Virus record (IMG/VR): IMGVR_UViG_3300031626_000019
Coordinates: 1 to 23,194 of that record
Direction: 5' to 3' (one strand)
From: a virus
DNA length: 23,194 bases
This document shows positions 1 to 6,144 of this stretch, piece after piece. The notes beneath the pieces were generated by a model. That model saw only the letters and a program-made list of their open reading frames with translations, did not search any database and was not told the DNA's origin. Made by a program: the position numbers and the translations under genes. The stretch's first letter is position 1; every line of letters begins with the position of its first letter.

Positions 1-123
1 GTTCGCAGCTTTTTAGGCGTTAAGGAAGACCCTAAGCAGCAGGTTTTAAGTGGCAAGCATTACTCCCTTTTAAAGAAGGTTGAGAAGTTGGAAGCTAGGA
101 TGATCAAAGAGGGGAACAAGTAA
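1..123 (+). CDS. C-terminal end of an unidentified protein (partial)
   Basis: The window opens inside a reading frame that stays open from base 1 to a TAA at 121-123, giving 40 residues. The tail is charged and probably helical, with alternating lysines and leucines (LLKKVEKLEARM) as in a short coiled coil. I do not recognise the family. The stop overlaps the ATG of the next gene (TAATG), so this gene probably belongs to the same transcript as the small genes after it. Only the C-terminus is visible, so no function is proposed. Confidence 0.6.
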   Translation, partial: VRSFLGVKEDPKQQVLSGKHYSLLKKVEKLEARMIKEGNK

Positions 124-521
124 TGTGTATGGGCGCAAGCAGCAGTAAGAGCGATGGCGGTATGACGGACTCTGCCAAGCAGATGCACCGCCAGAACAGT
201 CCCTCTACTGATGATGTAGGTTATGTTTTAGGCAAGCAGGCCGAGAGGCGTGAAGGCACATCTTCGGCCCCTGCTGGGAAAAGTCTCTTTAGCCGCAGCC
301 GTGAGATGATAGCTCCTGTTGCTGCATCTGAGAAAGTTCAGATGAATAAAGAGCGTCTTATAAGAAATAGATCTCAGATTAGGTCTGCAACATCTACGTC
401 ATTGACCCCAAAGAAACGTCCAAAGATGCTAAAGGCAGGAAACACAATCTCTTCTCTTCTCAGCTTTAGCCCGACAGTTAGAATGTTTAGAGCCTTCGGC
501 TCTCGCAATGACGGCATATAG
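123..521 (+). CDS. Small basic unknown phage protein, MCxG start
   Basis: This 132-residue protein starts MCMGASSS and is rich in Ser, Arg and Lys, with no membrane segment and little predicted order. The start is supported by a GAGGGG ribosome site at 110-115 and a TAATG overlap with the gene before it. It shares the MCxG opening with the proteins at 543 and 2757, and has an internal KSLF-S-R patch reminiscent of the RRSLF patch of the 2757 protein, but the full alignment is weak. It lies in a run of small genes before the large terminase. I do not recognise a function. A minor virion or morphogenesis protein is the simplest guess from position, not from sequence. Confidence 0.65.
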   Translation: MCMGASSSKSDGGMTDSAKQMHRQNSPSTDDVGYVLGKQAERREGTSSAPAGKSLFSRSREMIAPVAASEKVQMNKERLIRNRSQIRSATSTSLTPKKRPKMLKAGNTISSLLSFSPTVRMFRAFGSRNDGI

Positions 522-542
522 AAAACACCAAGGAGCTACCAG

Positions 543-746
543 ATGTGTTTAGGTAAAAAATCAACTGGTCCTAGCGCGGAACAACTGTACCAAGCTCAGA
601 AGGTAAGTTACTCACTGCCTTCTCTCAGCATGGAAGACGGCGATCCAGATAGGACTTCTGTTCTAAAGGACGTTACGACACCTGATGCTGGTCGAATGGG
701 AACGCAGCGCAGAACATTCTTTACTCCATACGGGACGGGAAGCTAA
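543..746 (+). CDS. Small unknown phage protein, MCxG/GPSxE family
   Basis: This is a 67-residue protein. An AGGAG ribosome site sits about 7 bases before the ATG (within 531-542). The N-terminus reads MCLG, four small or basic residues, then GPSAE. The C-terminus reads GTQRRTFF and ends in YGTGS. Both blocks line up without gaps against the two ends of the Gly-rich protein at 2757 (MCFG, GPSVE; GKGRRSLF, GGSG), so the two look like paralogues flanking the terminase gene. No enzyme motif or membrane segment is visible. Small proteins of this type with RR[ST][LF]-type tails are common beside podovirus packaging and portal genes, but I know of no assigned role. The stop overlaps the next start (TAATG). 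Confidence 0.7.
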   Translation: MCLGKKSTGPSAEQLYQAQKVSYSLPSLSMEDGDPDRTSVLKDVTTPDAGRMGTQRRTFFTPYGTGS

Positions 747-976
747 TGGCTTGGTATCTGAAGAACACAAAAGAGCTTTGGATGGGCGCAGTACATACCC
801 TTCATGGCTTTACTTGGACGGGCGCAACTCACATGAGCCATTCCGTTAAGGTCGAGGAGGGCGATGCCCCCGTTAGCGCACGGACCGAGGGCGGCAAGTT
901 CAAGTCCGACGATCCTTCTACGCCTCTTGTGAATGAATCTAAGAAAAAACCAGCTAAAAAGAAGAAGGCTAAATGA
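746..976 (+). CDS. Small unknown protein with lysine-rich tail
   Basis: This is a 76-residue protein. The N-terminal 35 residues are rich in aromatic residues and histidine (MAWYLKNTKELW, then WTGATHMSHSV), suggesting a small folded or surface strand region. The last 14 residues are almost all Lys, Ala and Pro (KKKPAKKKKAK), a disordered basic tail that could touch nucleic acid. The start forms TAATG with the preceding stop, and the stop forms ATGA with the next start. I do not recognise the family. A role near DNA packaging is only inferred from the basic tail and the terminase two genes downstream. Confidence 0.65.
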   Translation: MAWYLKNTKELWMGAVHTLHGFTWTGATHMSHSVKVEEGDAPVSARTEGGKFKSDDPSTPLVNESKKKPAKKKKAK

Positions 977-1173
977 GTTTTCTAAGCACCTTAAAGCCAA
1001 TGGAACTGTCCATGCTGCGCGGTATCGTGCGTAAGACTGAGTTTGCCTACGTTGAAGCAAAGCACGGTAAAGCCTTTGTCACAGACTACGAGGTTGACAA
1101 GTTGATTGATAGCATCGGGCCTGAGATTATAGAACGCATGATTAAGTTCGGTGTGGATAAAGGTCTGCGGTAG
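973..1173 (+). CDS. Small unknown protein directly before the large terminase
   Basis: This is a 66-residue, apparently all-helical protein with no clear motif. It starts in an ATGA overlap with the previous gene and ends in TAGTG, where its stop overlaps the GTG start of the large terminase, so the two are probably translated together. A small terminase subunit often sits at this spot, but 66 residues is short for that family and I see no convincing helix-turn-helix. That role is therefore only a possibility. Confidence 0.65.
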   Translation: MSFLSTLKPMELSMLRGIVRKTEFAYVEAKHGKAFVTDYEVDKLIDSIGPEIIERMIKFGVDKGLR

Positions 1174-2696
1174 TGGTTGACTTTAAGTACAAGCCTGACG
1201 GGGATATCCTTAAAGGCTTTATGAAAGACAATACCTTCTTTCGTGGAATTAGAGGCCCCGTTGGCTCTGGTAAATCCGTTGCTTGCTGCGTAGAAGTATT
1301 CCGCCGCGCCTTAGAACAAGAGAAATCTCCCGATGGAGTACGAAAAAGCCGTTGGGCTATCATCCGAAATACAAACCCACAGCTTAGAACCACGACAATC
1401 AAGACTTGGTTGGACTGGTTTCCTGAGTCTGACTGGGGTAAATTCACTTGGTCAGTCCCATACACTCACAACATTAAGAAAGGTGATGTGGAACTTGAGG
1501 TACTCTTTCTTGCTTTGGACAGACCAGAAGATGTCAAGAAACTCCTATCTTTGGAGCTTACTGGCATCTGGATCAATGAGGCTAGGGAAATACCTAAGAG
1601 TATTATTGATGCCTGTACTATGCGTGTGGGTCGTTACCCTTCTATGCGTGATGGTGGTCCTTCTTGGACTGGCGTTATTGCCGATACCAATGCTCCTGAG
1701 GAGGATCACTGGTGGCCTATTATGTCCGGTGAGGTTCCAATCCCAGATCATATTCCGCGTGAGCAAGCTAAGATGCTGGTCAAACCGACTAACTGGCGTT
1801 TCTATACCCAGCCCTCTGGGATGGTCGAGACGAAAGACGAGCAAGGAGAGATACAAGGGTACGTTCCTAGCAAAGGTGCTGAGAATCAGAAGAACATGAT
1901 GAAGAGTTACTACCCTAACCTAGTTCAGGGTAAGACTAAATCATGGATTGATGTCTATGTAATGAACAGATTAGGCCATATTCAGGAAGGAAAGCCCGTG
2001 TATCCTATGTTTGCTACCGAAGTTCACGTTGCAAAAGAGGAAATACCTATAGCCGCTAACGTCCCACTGTACGTTGGGGTGGACTTTGGGCTTACTCCTG
2101 CCGCTGTTATTGGGCAAAAAGTCCGTGGTAGGTGGTTCTTACAGGCAGAGATTGTGGCAATAGACATGGGAATCGTTAGGTTCTCCGAAGTTTTACGACA
2201 AGAATTGGCAACAAGGTTTGCCGCTGCGGGTGAAGTCATAATCTATGGCGATCCTTCAGGAGATTTCCGCGCACAAACTGATGAGTCAACTCCCTTTCAC
2301 ATCATGCGCGGAGCTGGCTTGAGGGCGTTCCCAGCGCCTTCCAACTCTGTTGACCTTCGACTTGAGGCTGTCTCTTCCCAGCTAACCAAGATGACTGAAG
2401 GGAAGCCAGCACTATTGATTGACAGAAGGTGTACTCAACTCATCAAAGGGTTCGAGGGTGGCTATGCCTACAAGCGTATGCAGGTATCGGGTGAGCGCTT
2501 CGACGATAAACCTGATAAGAATATGTTTTCTCACGTCCACGATGCAGCACAATACTTGTTCCTTGGTGCTGGCGAAGGCCGCGCTCTGATGAATAGCCAG
2601 AAACCAGCCACTCCTACAGTGGCTAAACGTGACTTTGATGTGTTTAGCAGGGGGCCAGCGCGGCGTAAAAAACCGGGATTGTGGTCAAGATTGTAA
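1173..2696 (+). CDS. terL: Terminase large subunit (packaging ATPase and nuclease)
   Basis: This 507-residue motor protein pumps phage DNA into the prohead through the portal and cuts concatemers. The Walker A loop GPVGSGKS is at residues 28-35. A Walker B-like stretch GIWINEA is at 131-137 with the catalytic glutamate at 136. A coupling-type segment DTNAPEEDHW is at 171-180. The C-terminal RNase H-like nuclease shows its acidic residues in VGVDFG (D304), YGDPSGD (D360 and D364) and SHVHDAAQY (D457). The length is normal for the family. The start is GTG, overlapping the previous TAG. The tail is basic (RRKKPGLWSRL). Unlike T7, where the terminase ends the late region, here it opens the structural block. 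No clear small subunit is visible. Confidence 0.95.
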   Translation: MVDFKYKPDGDILKGFMKDNTFFRGIRGPVGSGKSVACCVEVFRRALEQEKSPDGVRKSRWAIIRNTNPQLRTTTIKTWLDWFPESDWGKFTWSVPYTHNIKKGDVELEVLFLALDRPEDVKKLLSLELTGIWINEAREIPKSIIDACTMRVGRYPSMRDGGPSWTGVIADTNAPEEDHWWPIMSGEVPIPDHIPREQAKMLVKPTNWRFYTQPSGMVETKDEQGEIQGYVPSKGAENQKNMMKSYYPNLVQGKTKSWIDVYVMNRLGHIQEGKPVYPMFATEVHVAKEEIPIAANVPLYVGVDFGLTPAAVIGQKVRGRWFLQAEIVAIDMGIVRFSEVLRQELATRFAAAGEVIIYGDPSGDFRAQTDESTPFHIMRGAGLRAFPAPSNSVDLRLEAVSSQLTKMTEGKPALLIDRRCTQLIKGFEGGYAYKRMQVSGERFDDKPDKNMFSHVHDAAQYLFLGAGEGRALMNSQKPATPTVAKRDFDVFSRGPARRKKPGLWSRL

Positions 2697-2707
2697 TTTG
2701 TGCGTTG
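2695..2707 (+). promoter_or_regulatory. Candidate late promoter or regulatory word, copy 1
   Basis: The 13 bases AATTTGTGCGTTG overlap the terminase stop codon. All 13 recur at 5998-6010, and the core TTTGTGCGTTG recurs at 17833-17843. The first T of the core is exactly 60 bases before the ATG at 2757, the same distance as in copy 3 before the fibre gene. Function is inferred from repetition and position only. It could be part of a promoter for a phage or phage-modified polymerase. Confidence 0.4.
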
Positions 2708-2719
2708 AGTTTGCACCGC

Positions 2720-2735
2720 TTTCGTGCTTACGAAG
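2720..2735 (+). other. Small hairpin in the leader of the portal operon
   Basis: TTTCGT and ACGAAG can pair around a GCTT loop (six pairs, one of them G-T). It sits in the 60-base gap between the terminase and the next gene, ahead of the ribosome site. No T-run follows, so it is not a standard terminator. It could be a leader structure or chance. Confidence 0.25.
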
Positions 2736-2756
2736 TGTAAAGCAAAGGAGAATATT

Positions 2757-3014
2757 ATGTGTTTTGGTGGTGGTGGCGGTGGCCCTTCAGTAGAAGAGAA
2801 ACAAGTATCTGTAGATGCTTCACTTGAAGCAGACGCAGCAAAGCGTGCAGCGGCAGAAGATAAAGCTTCTGAAAAGCGCGACGATATAAGCGAAGCTCTT
2901 GAAGCTAGGTCAGCAGGCGAAGGTCGAGGCGGCGCTGGTAGAGGGAAGGGTAGACGATCCTTATTCAGAAGCGGCGGCTCAGGCGAAGGATTTATTGGTA
3001 GGTTTAATAGGTAA
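2757..3014 (+). CDS. Small Gly-rich unknown protein, MCxG/GPSxE family
   Basis: This is an 85-residue protein. I chose the ATG at 2757 because AAAGGAG (2744-2750) lies about 6 bases before it; an earlier in-frame start at 2724 has no comparable site and would overlap the leader. The protein opens MCFG, five glycines, then PSVEE, continues with a charged Ala/Glu/Lys helix (about residues 20-55), and ends in a Gly/Arg-rich tail with GRRSLF and IGRFNR. It appears to be a paralogue of the 67-residue protein at 543. Its stop overlaps the portal start (TAATG). Proteins of this style are frequent just before podovirus portal genes; the function is unknown. Confidence 0.75.
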   Translation: MCFGGGGGGPSVEEKQVSVDASLEADAAKRAAAEDKASEKRDDISEALEARSAGEGRGGAGRGKGRRSLFRSGGSGEGFIGRFNR

Positions 3015-4555
3015 TGGACAAGATTGCAAAGACGTACATCCAGCGCTATCAGAAGTCGAAAGCCTTCCGTGAGCGTTGGGTTCCGTTGTTTGAAGAATGT
3101 TATGAGTATGCTCTTCCGCAACGTGAATCCTTTTATTCAGAAACTCCCGGTGAGCGCAGAGATGATAAAATCTTTGACGAAACGGCAGTCGTGGGTGTGC
3201 AGGAGTTTGCAAGCCGACTTCAATCTGGCATTGTTCCTAACTTTGCTAGATGGGCTGACCTCATGTCAGGCAGCGAAGTTCCCAAAGATCAGCGTGAAGC
3301 CATTGATAATGAGCTTGATGAGGTAACAGATTACGTCTTCGAGGTACTTCAGAACTCTAACTTTAGCCAAGAGGTGCATGAATCGTTCATGGACTTGGCT
3401 GTCGGCACTGGCATTTTGTGTGTAGAAGAAGGCGATGCTATTAATCCTGTTAATTTTAGCGCCATCCCACTGCCTCATGTTGTTCTGGACACTGGCCCTG
3501 ATGATAAGATTGACCACGTTTATCGTGAGCGGAAGAATATAAAGTACGATCAGCTTAGTGAGTTGTACCCTAATGCAACATTTGACCCTAAAGTTATGGC
3601 GCAAATGGGGAAAGAAGCTGAGACAACCGTTCTTGAGTTGGTATGTAAGGACTATTCTCGTAAGAACGAGGATGCTTACTTCCACTATGCTATCTGTATG
3701 AACACTGAAACACTGCTATATTCAAATGAGATTTCTGGACTGGGCGCAAACCCATTCATTTGTTTCCGTTGGTCTAAGTGTGCTGGTGAAATATATGGTC
3801 GCGGCCCACTAATTAACGCGCTGTCTGCTATCAAGACGTGTAACCTAACTATCGAACTTATTCTTGAGAACGCTCAAATGGCTATCTCAGGTGTCTATCA
3901 AATTGATGATGATGGCGTCATTAACCCTGATACTATTCAACTTGTACCGGGATCAATCATTCCTAAAGCTATGGGTTCCGCTGGATTGCAGCCGATTCAA
4001 GCCGCTGGTAACTTTGATGTGGCCCAATTGGTACTAAGCGATATGCGTTTAAATATTAAACGTGCGCTTTACAACGATATGTTGGGCAATCCTGACCGTA
4101 CACCAGCTACAGCTACGGAAGTTGCTGAGCGTATGGCTGACTTATCGCGCCGTATGGGTTCTGCTTTTGGCAGATTGCAGGCTGAGTTAGTACAACCGTT
4201 ATTACAGCGTGTAATCTACATCCTTAAGAAGCAAGGGCGTATCGAAGTCCCTACTGTCAATGGTCGTGAAGTTAAGATTAGGTCTGTATCTCCACTTGCT
4301 CAAGCTCAAGCCAACCAAGACATCTCAAGTATCGCTAGATTCCTAGAGCTAGTTGGCGGTGTGTTCGGCCCAGAGATGTTGCAGCTTCTTATTGATGGCG
4401 AAGAAACAGCGGCTCACCTTGCTAAAAAGTTTGGTGTACCGGAAAGCTTGATTCGTGATGCAGATCAACGTAAACAATTAGCTGCAATGGCGCAGCAAAT
4501 GGCGCAACAGCAACAGATGCAACAGCAACCACAGCAAGAGGCTCCTATTGGCTAA
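3014..4555 (+). CDS. Portal (head-tail connector) protein, T7 type
   Basis: This 513-residue protein would form the dodecameric ring at the head vertex through which DNA enters and leaves, and to which the tail tube attaches. The sequence matches the T7-type head-tail connector family in layout: an N-terminal block with RYQKSKAFRERWVPLFEECY and LPQRESF, a conserved FASRLQSGIVPNFARW segment (about residues 63-78), and a late SPLAQAQANQDISSIARFLE segment (starting near residue 426). The length is typical of the family. The last 25 residues are Gln-rich and probably disordered. The start overlaps the preceding stop (TAATG), and a TTG start for the next gene lies inside its last codons. Scaffold and capsid genes follow, as expected. 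Confidence 0.93.
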   Translation: MDKIAKTYIQRYQKSKAFRERWVPLFEECYEYALPQRESFYSETPGERRDDKIFDETAVVGVQEFASRLQSGIVPNFARWADLMSGSEVPKDQREAIDNELDEVTDYVFEVLQNSNFSQEVHESFMDLAVGTGILCVEEGDAINPVNFSAIPLPHVVLDTGPDDKIDHVYRERKNIKYDQLSELYPNATFDPKVMAQMGKEAETTVLELVCKDYSRKNEDAYFHYAICMNTETLLYSNEISGLGANPFICFRWSKCAGEIYGRGPLINALSAIKTCNLTIELILENAQMAISGVYQIDDDGVINPDTIQLVPGSIIPKAMGSAGLQPIQAAGNFDVAQLVLSDMRLNIKRALYNDMLGNPDRTPATATEVAERMADLSRRMGSAFGRLQAELVQPLLQRVIYILKKQGRIEVPTVNGREVKIRSVSPLAQAQANQDISSIARFLELVGGVFGPEMLQLLIDGEETAAHLAKKFGVPESLIRDADQRKQLAAMAQQMAQQQQMQQQPQQEAPIG

Positions 4556-4808
4556 CAAGATTAATATCGGAATAGATGGTTATCAACGTAACTCAGAGAG
4601 AGACGCGGAGATAAGCAAGAATATTGCCAGTATATTTGAATCGCCTACTGGGAAGGAAGTCTTAAAGTACCTACGATCCATAACCATTGAAATGGTTCAT
4701 GGGCCTAACGTGACAACGGAAGAGTTGAGACACGTTGAGGGCCAGCGTTATATCGTTGGCCTAATGGAACGGCGTATCTCACATGCACATAGGAGCAAAA
4801 ATAGATGA
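4548..4808 (+). CDS. Bbp19-like small phage protein
   Basis: This 86-residue protein starts at a TTG that overlaps the portal stop, with AAGAGG about 7 bases upstream. The central part reads IFESPTGKEVLKYL, then a short variable segment, then VEGQRYIVGLMERRI. This layout (F-x-[ST]PxGxxVL followed later by EGQR) recalls the Bbp19-like family of short proteins found next to podovirus portal genes. That assignment is from memory of the pattern. The role in the virion is not established; the position between portal and scaffold suggests a morphogenesis or connector-associated role. The stop overlaps the scaffold start (ATGA). Confidence 0.7.
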   Translation: MANKINIGIDGYQRNSERDAEISKNIASIFESPTGKEVLKYLRSITIEMVHGPNVTTEELRHVEGQRYIVGLMERRISHAHRSKNR

Positions 4809-5557
4809 GCGAAACACTTATGGAAGGTGGCACAGAATCCCCAGTTGAAAGTGACGTAACGTCACGGGACTATGTTATCGAAAGTGACGTAACGTCACAA
4901 ACGGATAGACCGGAGTGGTTACCTGAGAAATACAGCACGGGCGAAGACTTGGCTAAGGCGTATAAAGAACTTGAGTCTAAGCTTGGCAACAAAGAAGATG
5001 ACATCAAGTCTAAGCTTATGGAAGAGATACAGACGGAAGCGTTCAGCAGCCGTCCAGAAAGCGCTGGTGATTACGAGTTGCCAGAGATCATTGACGCAGA
5101 AGCATCTGTAGATAATGAGCTTTTGAAGTGGTGGTCCGATCACGCCTATGAAAATGGCTTCTCTCAAGAAGAATTCCAGCAGGGGATTGAGATGTATGCT
5201 GCGTCTGTACCCGGCAATGAAGGCCCCGATCTTGAGGCAGAGGCTCAAAAGCTAGGTGAGAATGCGGATACTCGTATTCAAGCAGCTTCTATGTTTGCCA
5301 CTAAGTTCTTTCCGCCTAACGCATTGCCAGCAATTGAGCGCATGTGTGAAAGCCACGAAGGTATTTTAGCCCTAGAGTCTATACAAGAGGCGCTAAAAGG
5401 TGGATCATTCTCTGGAAATACTCAGCCCACCGCAGGTTTGACTGAGGCTAAACTCAGGGAGATGATGAGTGATCCAAGATACCACAACCCAAGGGACCGT
5501 GACCCAAACTTCGTTCGGGAAGTCGAAGCTGGTTTCAAGCAGGTCTACAGAAGTTAA
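4805..5557 (+). CDS. Capsid scaffold protein, T7 gp9-like
   Basis: This 250-residue, strongly acidic protein should guide capsid shell assembly and then leave the prohead. The segment RPEWLPEKYSTGEDLAKAYKELESKLG (about residues 36-62) is the conserved element of podovirus scaffolds: a WLP-x-K[FY] turn, then EDLAKAYKELE. A Pro/Asn-rich C-terminus ends in a basic, probably helical stretch (NFVREVEAGFKQVY), the usual capsid-binding end. An AGGAG site at 4791-4795 precedes the ATG. Residues 16-31 contain ESDVTS twice, encoded by a 19-base exact repeat that holds a palindrome (see separate entries). The next gene's reading frame begins inside the 3' end of this one. Confidence 0.9.
   Translation: MSETLMEGGTESPVESDVTSRDYVIESDVTSQTDRPEWLPEKYSTGEDLAKAYKELESKLGNKEDDIKSKLMEEIQTEAFSSRPESAGDYELPEIIDAEASVDNELLKWWSDHAYENGFSQEEFQQGIEMYAASVPGNEGPDLEAEAQKLGENADTRIQAASMFATKFFPPNALPAIERMCESHEGILALESIQEALKGGSFSGNTQPTAGLTEAKLREMMSDPRYHNPRDRDPNFVREVEAGFKQVYRS
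4847..4898 (+). repeat. Two exact 19-base repeats, each with a 15-bp palindrome
   Basis: The sequence GAAAGTGACGTAACGTCAC occurs at 4847-4865 and again at 4880-4898, 33 bases apart. Inside each copy GTGACGT and ACGTCAC form a perfect 7-bp inverted repeat around one A (4851-4865 and 4884-4898). Together they encode ESDVTS twice in the scaffold N-terminus. The 33-base offset is 11 codons and about three DNA turns, so both copies would face the same side of the helix. The arrangement looks like a dimeric operator or other protein-binding site, but a simple in-frame duplication explains it too. Confidence 0.8.
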
Positions 5558-6065
5558 GATTATTCAGCGGGGTGATTACTATCTCACCCCGTTTACCCTC
5601 GGTCACATAGACGAGGTGGCGGAGAATTTAAGCTCGGAAAATAAAAGAGAGCTAATTTTAATGGGCCACACTGACATAAGGCAGTCTTTATACGAGATGC
5701 ACGAATGCTCAGAATCCTATATAGCAAGACGAAATGAAGAAACCTTTTTAATGGTTGGTGGCCTTTGGTACGATGATGCTAAAGATGCTCAGATGTTTGC
5801 TATGTTTTCCAGTGGGTTGAAGCAAAACTTTCACGCACTGGCACGTGGCTCTAAGCTTTTAGTAAACTTTTTTGATCAAACAGAAGAGATGATGACTATG
5901 ACAATCTTGGCTGAATATGAGCCAATTTTAAACTGGGCATCTTGGCTTGGCTTCGAGGCTGTCGGCGTAAGTCGGCGCGATTCAAACGAGTATGTTGAAT
6001 TTGTGCGTTGCAATCCAAACGAAAAACTTGTTTACAATAACTCACTACGGCCCGTAAAGCACTGA
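5469..6065 (+). CDS. GNAT-like protein resembling T7 gp13 (start uncertain)
   Basis: From the GTG at 5469 this is 198 residues, but the first 28 overlap the scaffold gene and look like a by-product of its other frame. The recognisable fold begins around 5553 (VKIIQRGDYYLTPFTLGHIDEVA). GTG at 5469 has AGGGAG upstream; GTG 5499, CTG 5529 or ATT near 5559 are alternatives. The middle has the strand pair SYIARRNEETFLMVGGLWYDD and the end has LNWASWLGFEAVGV, the layout of an N-acetyltransferase-like fold (W-x-x-x-LGFE). T7 gp13 is a small GNAT-like protein needed for virion maturation, and this may be its counterpart. It sits before the capsid gene rather than with the ejection proteins as in T7. 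Enzyme activity is doubtful: I do not see a clear acetyl-CoA binding Q/RxxGxG/A motif. Confidence 0.7.
   Translation: MIQDTTTQGTVTQTSFGKSKLVSSRSTEVKIIQRGDYYLTPFTLGHIDEVAENLSSENKRELILMGHTDIRQSLYEMHECSESYIARRNEETFLMVGGLWYDDAKDAQMFAMFSSGLKQNFHALARGSKLLVNFFDQTEEMMTMTILAEYEPILNWASWLGFEAVGVSRRDSNEYVEFVRCNPNEKLVYNNSLRPVKH
5998..6010 (+). promoter_or_regulatory. Candidate late promoter or regulatory word, copy 2
   Basis: AATTTGTGCGTTG is identical over 13 bases to the word at 2695-2707. Here it lies inside the 3' end of the GNAT-like gene, 145 bases (from its TTT) before the capsid gene ATG. It encodes part of EFVRCN, so chance from codon use cannot be ruled out. Position before the most highly expressed virion gene makes a promoter role plausible. 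Confidence 0.3.
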
Positions 6066-6144
6066 AAGGCCCGAAAGGATACCCTTGCTGAGGTGAAAGA
6101 GCGGACACCCGTTGACACTGTAACTTCATAATAGGACTGAAAAA
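6066..6144 (+). other. Leader before the major capsid gene
   Basis: This 79-base untranslated stretch holds GAAAGG repeated at 6064-6069 and 6073-6078, and an imperfect direct repeat (GGATACCC at 6077-6084, GGACACCC at 6103-6110, 26 bases apart). AAGG and CCTT could pair across ATAC at 6075-6086. The ribosome site is a modest AGGACT (6133-6138) before the ATG at 6145. I see no terminator. A leader that tunes capsid expression is possible but unproven. Confidence 0.35.

Noticed and set aside
940-976. An A-rich stretch that might cause -1 frameshifting from the 76-residue into the 66-residue protein
   Set aside because: The -1 frame has a TAA at 970-972 just before the next start, and no proper slippery heptamer lies in register.
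1333-1899. A 188-residue + strand frame inside the terminase gene
   Set aside because: It lies wholly within the well-supported TerL frame, has no ribosome site and reads as Leu/Val-rich nonsense.
2531-3121. A 196-residue minus-strand frame across the terminase end and the small Gly-rich gene
   Set aside because: The product (runs of Pro and Ser/Ala) is the complement of the Gly-rich and Ala/Glu-rich coding sequence; all neighbours are on the + strand.
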